Origin: ZC4RG42 sp036676355
GTDB taxonomy: Bacteria > Pseudomonadota > Gammaproteobacteria > Burkholderiales > SG8-39
Assembly (NCBI GenBank): GCA_036676355.1
Contig: JAKFDA010000076.1
Coordinates: 1-54,249, forward strand
DNA: 54,249 bases
Reading direction: 5' to 3'
Shown: piece by piece, positions 42,841 through 51,503 of the stretch
Numbering within the stretch: position 1 is the first letter of the stretch
How the letters are laid out: every line of letters starts with the position of its first letter
Notes under the pieces: model-generated
Told to the model about the DNA's origin: nothing
Databases searched by the model: none
The model's input: the letters and a program-made list of their open reading frames with translations, nothing else
Translations under genes and position numbers: made by a program

Positions 42841-43097
42841 AGTCGGCCGGAACGGAGAGTCGGAGCGGGCGCACGTCATCCGTACGTGGTGAGCGCGAGG
42901 GCACTCGAACCACGAACGGACGCTGATAAAGCCCGAGCGGAGTGCGATGCGCTGAAAGTCCGTGCCGGCGTTGTTGCACTTTGTGACGATCCGGGACCGG
43001 CGATCGGCGCATGCTGTGCGGGTCTCGCACCCCCGCATTCGAGCCAAGCACCGGGCGCGGCGCGGCTCAAAGCCGCCGCCCTTTCATGGAGACCGCC

Positions 43098-43742
43098 ATG
43101 AAATCCATCCTCGATACCCAGGCCGCCAGAGTTTTTCTCAGCGCGCCGGAGTCCATCCTGCTGCCGTCGGAACTGTTCGACGAATGGCATCTGCGCTTTC
43201 ATCATCTCAAGCGCGCGCATTACCGCGCGGCGTGGTGGTACGAGAAGCGCACGCGACTGCTGAGTCGTTTCACCATCGTGCTGGCTGTCGCCGCGCCACC
43301 GCTTGCCTTCGTTGTGCCGCTGATGGGTGCAGAGACGCGGCTCTACTGGGGCGCGCTGGCAGTGGTCGTCGCAGCGTTCGCCGCAATCCTCGCCAGTCTG
43401 CAGATTTTCGGTCGCGATGCCGAGTGCGCGGAACGCCATCGCGCCGCCGGCGGCACGTACGCCAAGCTGGAAGGCGACGTGGAAGAACTCTGTGCGTTCA
43501 TGCCCGCCGATCGCGAACTGCTGCAACGTCACGCGCAGGAATTGCGTCATGAATGGCACCGCCTCACCGGCAGCAGCCCCGTCATTCCGGATTGGATTTT
43601 CAAAGCGGTGGAAAACGAAATCGAAAAGCGTCCGGTATTCCGGGCGTCGCCTAATCAGGGATCCGATTTTGCCGACAGTCAGGAGCCCGATTACCGGCGC
43701 GCGGTAGCGGCAGCGGATGCGACCGCGGCGGCGTTGGGGTGA
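43098..43742 (+). CDS. SLATT-like two-helix membrane protein
   Basis: A 214-residue protein with the layout of the SLATT family. There is an amphipathic basic/aromatic stretch (HLKRAHYRAAWWYEKRTRLL), two membrane helices (about 57-77 and 82-104), then a conserved helical region (CAERHRAAGGTYAKLEGDVE) and a C-terminal soluble tail. SLATT proteins are predicted pore-forming effectors, usually next to a nucleotide-sensing or reverse-transcriptase partner; none is present here. Start 43098 has GGAG upstream and is favoured over METAMKSI at 43086. It follows purL after 257 bp with no terminator. The family call is by motif layout only. Confidence 0.6.
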   Translation: MKSILDTQAARVFLSAPESILLPSELFDEWHLRFHHLKRAHYRAAWWYEKRTRLLSRFTIVLAVAAPPLAFVVPLMGAETRLYWGALAVVVAAFAAILASLQIFGRDAECAERHRAAGGTYAKLEGDVEELCAFMPADRELLQRHAQELRHEWHRLTGSSPVIPDWIFKAVENEIEKRPVFRASPNQGSDFADSQEPDYRRAVAAADATAAALG

Positions 43743-43792
43743 AACTCGGCCGAGAGCTGAGAGTTGAGAGTAAAAGCAGTTAGAAGAACGTA

Positions 43793-43871
43793 CTGGATCC
43801 CCGCGTGCGCGTGGATGACGTATCCACCGTCATTCCCGGCAAGCGGCGCAGCCGCGCGATCGGGAATCCAG
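43793..43871. repeat. Dispersed palindromic repeat (CTGGAT...CGTCATTCCCG...CGGGAATCCAG type)
   Basis: Two opposed modules: CTGGATCCCCG...GGATGACG and CGTCATTCCCG...CGGGAATCCAG. They can fold into one long imperfect stem with a GC-rich inner hairpin (GGCGCAGCC). Similar CATTCCCG/CGGGAATCCAG units are widespread in proteobacterial intergenic DNA. A related unit lies at 50710-50803. Confidence 0.6.
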
Positions 43872-43966
43872 AAAAAACTTTCACCACAGAGATTGCAGAG
43901 GCTACAGAGAGAGCCCGATTGATTTCTGGCTGCAGTGTTTGAGTCCCTTTGCTTCCGCATAAACAG

Positions 43967-43996
43967 AAACGCCTGAACCGAAGTTCAGGCGTTTTT
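43967..43996 (+). terminator. Rho-independent terminator
   Basis: A perfect 12-bp stem AAACGCCTGAAC/GTTCAGGCGTTT (43967-43978 and 43983-43994) around the tetraloop CGAA, followed by T on the plus strand. It lies between convergent genes and may end both the SLATT-like transcript and, in the other direction, the ppiC operon. Confidence 0.85.
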
Positions 43997-44058
43997 GGCA
44001 AAAGCGGATTTTTAATACCCGGAAGGTTTTGCTCTCAACTCTCCGCTCTCCGCTGCCT

Positions 44059-44883
44059 TTACTCCACTTTCGCTTTTTCGCGCAGGTCGGCCATATTTTT
44101 CTCCAGCGCTTGCGCCTGCAAACGCTGTGTCAGGCCGGGCTTCACTTCTTCCAGTGACGGGAATTTGGCCGGGCGGGTATCGTCCAACTGGATGACGTGC
44201 CAGCCGAACTGGCTTTGCACCGGCTGCTGCGTGTACTGGCCTTTTTCGAGCTTGGTCAACGCGTCCGAAAACGGCTTCACGTAGGCGTTCGCCGAATTCC
44301 AGTCCAGGTCCCCGCCGCGCTCTTTCGAACCCGGGTCCTTGGAGGCTTTGGCCAGATCCTCGAACTTCTCGCCTTTTTGCAGCTTGGCGATGATGTCCTT
44401 CGCTTCGGCTTCGGTTTCCACCAGCACATGGCGCGCCTTGTATTCGTTGTCGCCCATCTGCGATTTGATTTTTTCGTATTCCGCCTTGATATCGGCGTCG
44501 CTGACGGGATTGCGGCGCTGGAAATCCTGCCTGTAGGCGTTGAAGAGCACGTTCTGGCGCGCGAAATCGATCTGCGCCTGCACCTCGGGTTGTTTGGCCA
44601 GGCCGCGCTTTTTGGCTTCCTGCTCGACGATTTCGCGCATCACCAGTTCGCGCGTGATGGCTTCGCGTATTTCGGGGGAGTCTTGCTGACCTTGTGCTTC
44701 CTGCGCTTTGACGATCATGTCGACGCGCGATTTTGGAATCACCACGCCGTTGACGGTGGCGGCTTTGTTGCCGGCTTTCACCGTAGGCGAGGTTGCGGTC
44801 TGCGCCAGTGCGACGACGGAAACGCACGGCACGGCAAGCGCGAGCAGGGTGCCGATCAGCAATCCCGGTTTGGGTGACGACAT
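44059..44883 (-). CDS. Periplasmic parvulin-type peptidyl-prolyl isomerase
   Basis: A 274-residue exported foldase. After a signal peptide (cleaved near ALAQT) comes a SurA-like N-terminal helical part (VNGVVIPKSRVDMIVKAQEA), then the parvulin domain (about 140-235): ARHVLVETEAEAKDIIAKL, DPGSKERGGDLDW and SQFGWHVIQLDD. It probably assists folding of outer-membrane or periplasmic proteins. The start at 44883 has AGGA upstream and the signal peptide directly after it, so the 99-base longer frame is rejected. It is last in the msrB-yciB-bolA-ppiC block. Confidence 0.94.
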   Translation of the reverse strand: MSSPKPGLLIGTLLALAVPCVSVVALAQTATSPTVKAGNKAATVNGVVIPKSRVDMIVKAQEAQGQQDSPEIREAITRELVMREIVEQEAKKRGLAKQPEVQAQIDFARQNVLFNAYRQDFQRRNPVSDADIKAEYEKIKSQMGDNEYKARHVLVETEAEAKDIIAKLQKGEKFEDLAKASKDPGSKERGGDLDWNSANAYVKPFSDALTKLEKGQYTQQPVQSQFGWHVIQLDDTRPAKFPSLEEVKPGLTQRLQAQALEKNMADLREKAKVE

Positions 44884-44941
44884 GGTGTTCCTTTCAGTGA
44901 AAATGTGAATGAAGCGGGAGAGTGATTGATCTTGAATGAGT

Positions 44942-45208
44942 TCAATGTTCGTCGGGCGCGAGCGCCCGGATGGCAAGCGCATGGATTTCGCGCTGCATCA
45001 TCGGACCGAGCGCGTCGTAAACCATGCGGTGGCGGGCGATGGTGTTCTTGCCGGCGAAGGCGCTCGAAACGATGGTGAGGCGGTAATGTCCGCCGCCGCC
45101 CTTGGCGCCTTCATGACCGACATGCAGGCCGCTTTCGTCGGTGAGTTCGAAATGCTGCGGGGACAACGCGGCCAGCCGCGCCTGTATGCGTTGCGCGGTA
45201 TCGCTCAC
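44942..45208 (-). CDS. BolA family protein
   Basis: An 88-residue BolA/YrbA-type protein, with the domain core FELTDESGLHVGHEGAKGGGGHYRLTIVSSAFAGK and RHRMVYDALGPMM. Conserved His that bind an iron-sulfur cluster with a monothiol glutaredoxin are present (HVGHEG and ARHR). It probably acts in iron-sulfur trafficking or regulation. The start overlaps the yciB stop by four bases (ATGA), so translation is coupled. Position between yciB and the isomerase gene is conserved in betaproteobacteria. Confidence 0.94.
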   Translation of the reverse strand: MSDTAQRIQARLAALSPQHFELTDESGLHVGHEGAKGGGGHYRLTIVSSAFAGKNTIARHRMVYDALGPMMQREIHALAIRALAPDEH

Positions 45209-45828
45209 GGCTGTTTCTCTTCCACGTGTTTCGCTATCAGCATGGCCTGCGCCAATACGAACACCAGCATCAGACCGGTGCCGCCGAAGAGCTTGAAATT
45301 AACCCAGGTATCGGTGGAGTAGGTGAAGGCCACATACAGGTTTGCGACCCCCATGAAGGCGAAGAACGCCACCCAACTCCAGTTCAGCTTGCTCCAGGCG
45401 AGATCGGGCAACTCAACCTGCTTGGACATCAGCGAACGGATCAGATTCTTGCGGAAGAAAACCGCGCTGACGGTCAGCACGCTACCGAACAACCAGTAGA
45501 GCACGGTCGGCTTCCACTTGATGAAGGTCTCGTTGTTGAAGTAGATGGTGGCGCCGCCGAATACGGTGATGATGACGAGCGACATCCACAACATCGGATC
45601 CACTTTCCGGCCGCGCGCCAGCAGCCAGCCGATCTGCGCAAAACTAGCGACGATGGCAACCGCCGTGGCGAGCAGTATAGGTGCGTGACCGGCAGTGCCG
45701 GCAGCGCTGCCGACGGCCCCGGACAGATATTGGTCGAGCAGCGCTTGCGCGGCCTCGGGATTGGATTGTCCCCATTTGAATATCCCGAAAAACAGCAGGA
45801 CGGGGAATAGATCGAACAGAAATTTCAT
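45205..45828 (-). CDS. yciB: Inner membrane septation protein A (YciB/IspZ)
   Basis: A 207-residue membrane protein of the YciB family with about five helices. Motifs: MKFLFDLFPVLLFFGIFKW at the start, PMLWMSLVIITVFGGATIYF, FIKWKPTVLYWLFG and LNWSWVAFFAFMGVANLYVA. It affects intracellular septation and envelope synthesis in enterobacteria and Shigella; the molecular role is not settled. The insert DQYLSGAVGSAAGTAGHAP between the first two helices is longer than in E. coli. It is coupled to bolA by a four-base overlap. Confidence 0.95.
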   Translation of the reverse strand: MKFLFDLFPVLLFFGIFKWGQSNPEAAQALLDQYLSGAVGSAAGTAGHAPILLATAVAIVASFAQIGWLLARGRKVDPMLWMSLVIITVFGGATIYFNNETFIKWKPTVLYWLFGSVLTVSAVFFRKNLIRSLMSKQVELPDLAWSKLNWSWVAFFAFMGVANLYVAFTYSTDTWVNFKLFGGTGLMLVFVLAQAMLIAKHVEEKQP

Positions 45829-45877
45829 GGGCGCGGATTATCCCACAGCGGGTCGAGGGGCGTATGGGACGCGCCGA

Positions 45878-46285
45878 CTAATCCTTCTTCTCGAATGTCA
45901 GCGCGGCGGAGTTGATGCAGAAGCGTTCGCCGGTTGGTTCGGGGCCATCTTCGAATACATGGCCCAGATGTGCGTCGCATTTTGAGCAGCGTACTTCGGT
46001 GCGTTCCATGAAATGAGTGTAATCGGGCAGGCGGTCGATGCTGGCCTGATCGATCGGCGCCCAGTAGGACGGCCAGCCGCAGCCGTGATCGTATTTGGTG
46101 TCGGATTTGAATAGCGGTTCACCGCAGCATACGCAGCGGTAAACGCCGTTCTCGAAGTGATTCCAGAAGCGGCCGCTGAAGGCGTATTCGGTGTCCGCGT
46201 TACGCGTCACCTGATATTCCGTTTCGGACAACTGGCGGCGCCATTCGTCATCGGTCTTGACGATCTTGTCCTTCGTGTTGCTCAT
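45878..46285 (-). CDS. msrB: Peptide-methionine (R)-S-oxide reductase
   Basis: A 135-residue enzyme that reduces methionine-R-sulfoxide in proteins. Zinc is held by Cys51/Cys54 (CVCC) and Cys100/Cys103 (CSKCDAHLGH). Catalytic Cys123 is in RFCINSAAL, with a likely resolving Cys69 (HGCGWPS). There is no signal peptide, so it acts in the cytoplasm. It leads the block msrB-yciB-bolA-ppiC (49 bp before yciB). It is divergent from the GGDEF sensor gene. Confidence 0.97.
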   Translation of the reverse strand: MSNTKDKIVKTDDEWRRQLSETEYQVTRNADTEYAFSGRFWNHFENGVYRCVCCGEPLFKSDTKYDHGCGWPSYWAPIDQASIDRLPDYTHFMERTEVRCSKCDAHLGHVFEDGPEPTGERFCINSAALTFEKKD

Positions 46286-46487
46286 AGCCCCGATCCTTTC
46301 GCAAGCGCATGGCCCGGACCGCAGCCGGATGCGAGATTGCCACTATACCCGGAGCGCGATAGCGCGGGCACGGTCGTCCCGCCTTGCATCGCATCCGGGC
46401 CGGTGCAAGGCCGCCGCAGCAAGCGACGCGCCGAAGTGAGCGAGCTTTATACGGCTTATTGCCATATCGCCGCCGACGCGTGCGGCT

Positions 46488-49400
46488 ATGCTCGCGGGAA
46501 TTTTTGAGTCGAGTGGTGGTTCGTTGAAGCATCCTGCCGAAATATCGCGCCACCCGCCGGGGCGGTCCGTCCTGCCTGCACGCCGCAAATGGGCGGAATC
46601 TTTCGCGGGCGGCTTCAGCCTCCTGGTCGGTCTTTATGGGGCGATGACCTGGCTGGTGGCGTCCCCGACGGCGGTCGACGCCACGCCCGGGACGCCGTTG
46701 GTGTTCGGTTGTGCGCTTGGTTTGCTGCTGTGCGGGCTCGCGCTGCTCTGGCCGAAATACCGGCTCCCGCTTTCGTACAGGGGGCGCGACTCGATCGCCG
46801 TGCTGCTCGTGGTCGGCGGCCTGCTGATCCAGGCGCAGCATCTTTTCGGTTTCGATTTCGGCATCGACCTGGCGGCGCTCCATCGGCGCGCGGGCAGCGG
46901 CAAAATCGCCGACAGCTTCGCACCGGGGCGCGTGCCATGGACAGTCGGCCTGGCGTTTTCCTGCGTTGGCACGGCGCTGTTGCTGATTGCGCGCCAACCG
47001 CATCGACGCCTCATCCGGCTGGCCGAGATGGCAAGCATCGCACCGGGGCTGATCGGCGCGCTGGCGTTGATCGATTATCTGTTGATGCACGACGACGCCT
47101 ACGTCAACGTCTACAGTCGCCAGCCGCCCATGTCGATTCTTGCGGCGGTAACCCTGCTGTCCGTATCGCTTGGGTTGTGGGCCGCGACGGCACGTAGCCG
47201 CGCCGGCGCGCTGCGGGGCGCGGAGCCGGACGAAGAACGCATTGTTCGCACCGCAGCCTTGGTCATGATTCCGGTCGTGGTGGTGGCCGGCTTCGGCGGT
47301 TTCGATGCATCGCGCAATCTCGCCGAGCAGACCATGCGCGACGGCTTGCTGCATTCCGTGAATCAGGACGCGCAGCATGTGCAGTCGCTGTTCCACGAAC
47401 AGTTTTCCCGGGTTGCGCTGATCGCCGCGCGGCCGGAAATCGCCGCTGCGCTGGGCACAGCGCGAAACGCGCAGAATGCGCGCGGCGCGCAGGAAGCGCT
47501 GGGGCGCGAAGTCCATGCGTTGCTCAATACCGGATTCGCCGCCGTGCGCTTCGAGACGGCAAACGGAACGATAAGAGCGGCCGGCGGTGTGGGCGCCGCG
47601 CCGCCGGGATTCGTGGCCACGCTGAGTCGAGCGCCGGCGGCGCAGTTATTGTGGTCCGACGGCTTTCGCCTGCGTATGCGCGTGCCGGTGACGCGCGACG
47701 ACGAGGTGATCGGCCATGTGGCGACCGAGCAGACGCTGCCTTATCTAACCGGCCTGGCGCTGGGTATAGGCGCCACCGACCAAACCACGGAGGTTTTGCT
47801 GGCGTATCGCGAAGGCGACCTCATCCACAACTTTCCGTCGCGTTTTTCCGCCGTGCCGCGCGTGGTGCCGGCGGCAACACGCACGCTCTCGGTTGTCCAT
47901 GCCACCACCGGCCGTACGGGTTTGCTCAAGACGCGCGATTATCGCGATCATGAAGTGTTGTCGGCCTTCACCCAGATCGGCGACACCGGCCTCGGCATGG
48001 TGGTGAAGATGGACGTGGCGGAATTCTATGCGCCGATCGAGCGCCAGTTCCGGCTCTGGCTGGCGTTGCTTGCGATCGGTGTGATCGGCGCGCTTTTGGT
48101 TCTGCGGCGGCTGATCCGGCCGCTTGCCGTCAAGCTGGTCCGCTCTGAAAGTGCCGCGCGTCGCATCAGTGTCCTGTTGCAGGACAAGGCCGATGCCCTC
48201 AAAGAGAGCGAAGCGCATATCCGCGCAATTCTGGACGGCACCGGCGAAGCCGTCCTCACGCTGCGGGACGATCGCTGTATCGATTCGGCCAACCCGGCGG
48301 TGCAACGCATTTTTGGTTTTGCGCCGGCGCAACTGCTCGGTCGATCGATCGGTACGCTGATTCGCATGGACTGCGATCTTTTCCAATCCTGTGCAAATTG
48401 CATCGGCCATGCCGTCCGCGCCGACGGCAAAGTCATCACCGTGGAGATGACGTCCGATCGCGTCAATGTAGGCGGGCGTACGAACTGGGTCGTGATCGCG
48501 CGCGATATCAGCGAGCGTCGCGAACAGGAACGCATGCTGCGCGAAACACATGCGCGACTCGAGCAGGGGCTGGCGACACTGTTCGAACGGAATCACGAAA
48601 TGGCCACACTCAGCAGGATGAGCCGCGCGTTGCAGGCTTGCGCGACGCCCGATGAGCTCTATCAGACCATTACGCGTTTTGGCGAGCAGCTGTTTCCGCA
48701 GGAAGCGGGAACACTTCATCTGCTCATGGACGAGAGGCTGATGCCGTTCAGCAACTGGAACGGCGGCGTGCGGCTGGACGAACGCGACGACGCCTGTTCG
48801 ATTCGCGGCCTATGCAGCGCCAGCGCCGGATGCAACGTGCGCGAAAACCTTGTTTGCGCACGCCTCGGGCGCGCGTCCGATACCGATAAGGCCACGCTCT
48901 GCATTCCGGTGACCGCGCAGGACGAAAACCTCGGCATTCTGACTGTGCAGCTCGACGCCGGAACCGACGAGGAAGTGTTCGACGCGCGGCGCCATCTGGC
49001 CATCGCGGTAGGCGAGCATGTCGGGCTCGCGCTCGCCAATCTGCGTCTGCGCGACACATTGCGCAATCAGTCCATTCGCGATCCGCTCACCGGGCTGTAC
49101 AACCGCCGTTATCTGGACGAGGCCTATCGGCAGGCCGAAGCAAACGCTCGACGCAGGAACGAGTCGCTGGTTCTGGTGTTGATCGACCTCGATTACTTCA
49201 AGCGCTTGAACGACAGCTTCGGTCACGAAGCGGGCGATGTTGTGCTGCAGGCCGTCGGAGCGTTGCTCAAGGCGTCGGTGCGCGAAGGTGATACCGCCTG
49301 CCGGCTCGGCGGTGAAGAATTCGCGCTGCTGCTGCCCGGCGCGACGTTGGACGACGGCATCGCGCGCGCGGAGAGTTTGCGCCGTGAAGTGGAGCGATTA

Positions 49401-49601
49401 CAGCTCGCGCATGCAGGGTGCGCCCTCGACCAGCTGACCGCATCGTTCGGCGTGGCCGTCTATCCGGCCGCGGGAACCGAACTGCGTCAACTGGTACTCG
49501 CCGCCGATGAGGCGCTCTATGCCGCCAAGGACGCCGGGCGCAATTGCGTCGTGGCGGCGGATCGATACAGCCATCTGCGCAAAATTGGGTGCGCCGGATA
49601 G
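46488..49601 (+). CDS. Membrane GGDEF sensor: MASE-like / periplasmic sensor / PAS / GAF / diguanylate cyclase
   Basis: A 1037-residue signalling protein. Residues about 35-240 form several membrane helices (MASE-like). A further helix begins at 255, then a periplasmic Cache-like sensor to about 505 and a helix (LWLALLAIGVIGALLVL). In the cytoplasm are a PAS domain (about 565-680), a GAF domain (about 705-855) and a GGDEF domain with the active motif GGEEF and the inhibitory I-site REGD five residues before it. It should make cyclic di-GMP. PAS and GAF parts hold cysteine clusters: Cys629/635/638 and Cys770/776/782/790. The exact start is uncertain, with no clear ribosome site. Confidence 0.88.
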   Translation: MLAGIFESSGGSLKHPAEISRHPPGRSVLPARRKWAESFAGGFSLLVGLYGAMTWLVASPTAVDATPGTPLVFGCALGLLLCGLALLWPKYRLPLSYRGRDSIAVLLVVGGLLIQAQHLFGFDFGIDLAALHRRAGSGKIADSFAPGRVPWTVGLAFSCVGTALLLIARQPHRRLIRLAEMASIAPGLIGALALIDYLLMHDDAYVNVYSRQPPMSILAAVTLLSVSLGLWAATARSRAGALRGAEPDEERIVRTAALVMIPVVVVAGFGGFDASRNLAEQTMRDGLLHSVNQDAQHVQSLFHEQFSRVALIAARPEIAAALGTARNAQNARGAQEALGREVHALLNTGFAAVRFETANGTIRAAGGVGAAPPGFVATLSRAPAAQLLWSDGFRLRMRVPVTRDDEVIGHVATEQTLPYLTGLALGIGATDQTTEVLLAYREGDLIHNFPSRFSAVPRVVPAATRTLSVVHATTGRTGLLKTRDYRDHEVLSAFTQIGDTGLGMVVKMDVAEFYAPIERQFRLWLALLAIGVIGALLVLRRLIRPLAVKLVRSESAARRISVLLQDKADALKESEAHIRAILDGTGEAVLTLRDDRCIDSANPAVQRIFGFAPAQLLGRSIGTLIRMDCDLFQSCANCIGHAVRADGKVITVEMTSDRVNVGGRTNWVVIARDISERREQERMLRETHARLEQGLATLFERNHEMATLSRMSRALQACATPDELYQTITRFGEQLFPQEAGTLHLLMDERLMPFSNWNGGVRLDERDDACSIRGLCSASAGCNVRENLVCARLGRASDTDKATLCIPVTAQDENLGILTVQLDAGTDEEVFDARRHLAIAVGEHVGLALANLRLRDTLRNQSIRDPLTGLYNRRYLDEAYRQAEANARRRNESLVLVLIDLDYFKRLNDSFGHEAGDVVLQAVGALLKASVREGDTACRLGGEEFALLLPGATLDDGIARAESLRREVERLQLAHAGCALDQLTASFGVAVYPAAGTELRQLVLAADEALYAAKDAGRNCVVAADRYSHLRKIGCAG

Positions 49602-49699
49602 CGCACTCAAGCCGCGTGCGCAACGTCATGATTTGTCACTGTGTTTTTCGAATCCGGGTGTTTCGGGATTTTTGCCCTTGAGGTCCGTACAATGGCCCG

Positions 49700-50707
49700 A
49701 TGGATCCCACCCTGCACCAGGACGCCGAGCCGCCCTACGCGAATCTCACCCCCGAGCGCGTTCTCGACGCCATCGACAGTGTGGGCGTGCGCTGCGACGG
49801 CCGTCTGCTGGCGCTGAACAGCTACGAGAACCGCGTCTACCAGGTCTGGCTGGAGGAGGGGCCGCCGGTGGTGGCGAAGTTTTACCGGCCCGATCGCTGG
49901 ACGGACGCGCAAATCCTCGAAGAACATGCCTTCGCGTGCGAACTGGCCGAACGCGAAATCCCGGTCGTCGCGCCGATCGTTTACGCCGACGGCCGCACGC
50001 TGCACCAGCTGGAAGGCTTCCGTTTCGCCGTCTATCCGCGTCGCGGCGGTCGCGCGCCCGAGCTCGAAGATCCGCGGACGCTGGAATGGCTGGGTCGATT
50101 CATCGGCCGCATCCATGCCCTCGGTCGCACGCGACCGTTCGTTCATCGGCCCACGCTCGATGTGCAAAGCTTCGGCATCGAACCGCGCGACTATCTGCTT
50201 GCGCATGATTTTCTGCCGCTCGAATTGCGCGAGGTCTATCGCAGCGTCGTCGATCAGGCGCTCGAGGCGGTGCAGAAAAGCTTCGCCGCCGTGGCGTCGG
50301 TGAAACACCTGCGCCTGCACGGTGACTGTCATGCGGGCAATCTGCTGTGGACCGATGAGGGGCCGCATTTCGTCGACTTCGACGACAGTCGCATGGGTCC
50401 CGCGGTGCAGGACCTGTGGATGCTGCTCTCGGGCGAGCGCGAGGCGATGAAACTCGAACTTGCTGCCCTGTTGCGCGGCTACGAGCAGTTCGACGATTTC
50501 GATTATCGCGAACTGCAACTGATCGAACCTTTGCGCACCTTGAGGCTGATTCACTACGCCGCATGGATTGCGCGTCGCTGGAACGATCCGGCCTTTCCGG
50601 TCGCGTTTCCCTGGTTCGACAGTCCGCGTTACTGGCAGGATCGCATTCTGGAATTGCGCGAGCAGATTGCGCTGATGAACGAACCACCGCTCGCGCTGCG
50701 CGGGTAA
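49700..50707 (+). CDS. srkA: Stress response kinase A (YihE/RdoA family)
   Basis: A 335-residue protein kinase with the aminoglycoside-phosphotransferase-like fold. It shows LNSYENRVYQVWLEEGPPVVAKFYRP (nucleotide loop and Lys), catalytic HGDCHAGNLLW and the metal motif VDFDDSRMGPAVQDLWML. In E. coli SrkA phosphorylates Ser/Thr and counters stress-induced death. E. coli srkA lies beside dsbA; here it is not. The start ATG at 49700 gives the normal length. A dispersed repeat separates it from the ABC transporter genes. Confidence 0.94.
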   Translation: MDPTLHQDAEPPYANLTPERVLDAIDSVGVRCDGRLLALNSYENRVYQVWLEEGPPVVAKFYRPDRWTDAQILEEHAFACELAEREIPVVAPIVYADGRTLHQLEGFRFAVYPRRGGRAPELEDPRTLEWLGRFIGRIHALGRTRPFVHRPTLDVQSFGIEPRDYLLAHDFLPLELREVYRSVVDQALEAVQKSFAAVASVKHLRLHGDCHAGNLLWTDEGPHFVDFDDSRMGPAVQDLWMLLSGEREAMKLELAALLRGYEQFDDFDYRELQLIEPLRTLRLIHYAAWIARRWNDPAFPVAFPWFDSPRYWQDRILELREQIALMNEPPLALRG

Positions 50708-50709
50708 TT

Positions 50710-50803
50710 GTCATTCCGGCCAAGCCCGCAGGGTGCGAGCCGGAATCCTTGCTGCGGCCGAAAACGAAGTGCGTGGATGCCGGGTCAAGCCCGGCATGAC
50801 GGC
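50710..50803. repeat. Dispersed palindromic repeats between srkA and the ABC genes
   Basis: Two hairpin units: CATTCCGGC...GCCGGAATCC (50712-50748) and GATGCCGGGTCAAGCCCGGC ATGACGG (50776-50802). They are of the same general type as 43793-43871 (CATTCC/GGAAT and ATGAC ends). A frame of the next gene stays open through them, but this is not evidence of coding. Confidence 0.6.
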
Positions 50804-50831
50804 GAACCATACAAGACCGCCACTGAACGCC

Positions 50832-51503
50832 ATGCTGCTTGAACTGCACAACGTCGGGAAAACCTATCAGGGTGCGCGTGCGCGTACCGTTCTCACCGGC
50901 ATCGATCTCAGCCTTGCGCCCGGCGATTACGTCGCCGTCACGGGCGAATCGGGTATCGGCAAATCGACGCTGCTGAATCTCATTGCCGGGCTCGATCGGC
51001 CGGATGCGGGCGAAATCCAGGTCGACGGCACGGCGTTGCAAAGTCTGGATGACGACGCGCTCACACGATTGCGGCGCAGCGCCATGGGTTTCGTGTTCCA
51101 GGCCTTTCATCTGCTGCCGTACTTGAACATCGCGCAGAACGTCGCCTTGCCGTTGCTGCTCAACGGCGTGCCGGCCGCGCAGCACGAGTCGACGGTGCGC
51201 GCCTTGTTGCAGCGGGTCGGCCTGGCCGATCGCATGGACAGCATGCCGCGCGAACTGTCGGGCGGCGAAATGCAGCGCGTTGCATTGGCGCGCGCATTGG
51301 TACACGGCCCCAGGCTGGTGCTGGCCGACGAGCCGACCGGCAACCTCGATCCGGATAGCGCGACACAGGTGCTGGAACTGCTGCGCGATAGCGTCAAGGC
51401 GCATGCGGCGGCCGGCATTCTGGTCACGCATTCGCGTGCCGCGGCGGCGACGGCGGATCGCGTTTATGTGTTGACGCGCGACGGGCTGCGCTTGCGCGCA
51501 TGA
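50832..51503 (+). CDS. ABC transporter ATP-binding protein (YbbA/LolD/AttE-like)
   Basis: A 223-residue ATPase. Walker A is GESGIGKS (38-45), the signature LSGGEMQRVALARALV, Walker B LVLADEPTGNLDPDS, and the H-loop His in LVTHSR. It belongs to the MacB/LolD class, which pairs with FtsX-type permeases that move or extract lipophilic substrates rather than import. The start at 50832 gives the standard N-terminus; the 99-base longer frame runs through repeat DNA. The permease gene overlaps its stop by four bases. Confidence 0.94.
   Translation: MLLELHNVGKTYQGARARTVLTGIDLSLAPGDYVAVTGESGIGKSTLLNLIAGLDRPDAGEIQVDGTALQSLDDDALTRLRRSAMGFVFQAFHLLPYLNIAQNVALPLLLNGVPAAQHESTVRALLQRVGLADRMDSMPRELSGGEMQRVALARALVHGPRLVLADEPTGNLDPDSATQVLELLRDSVKAHAAAGILVTHSRAAAATADRVYVLTRDGLRLRA

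Larger units (their letters stand above)
43743..44058. other. Repeat-rich intergenic region
   Basis: A 316-bp gap holding a palindromic dispersed repeat (43793-43871), a CACAGAG-type tract (43884-43913, TTCACCACAGAG and CAGAGGCTACAGAGAG) and a terminator. Purine/pyrimidine-rich strings at both ends (GAGAGCTGAGAGTTGAGAG near 43752, CTCTCAACTCTCCGCTCTCC near 44033) are near-complementary. No gene. Confidence 0.6.

Noticed and set aside
43691..43960. Minus-strand ORF with HAHAGIQ- and SLCNLCGESFF-like peptides
   Set aside because: These peptides are translations of dispersed intergenic repeats (ATTCCCG and CACAGAG types), a well-known source of false genes.
50100..51431. Minus-strand open frame of 443 codons
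   Set aside because: Antisense to srkA and the ABC ATPase and runs through repeat DNA.
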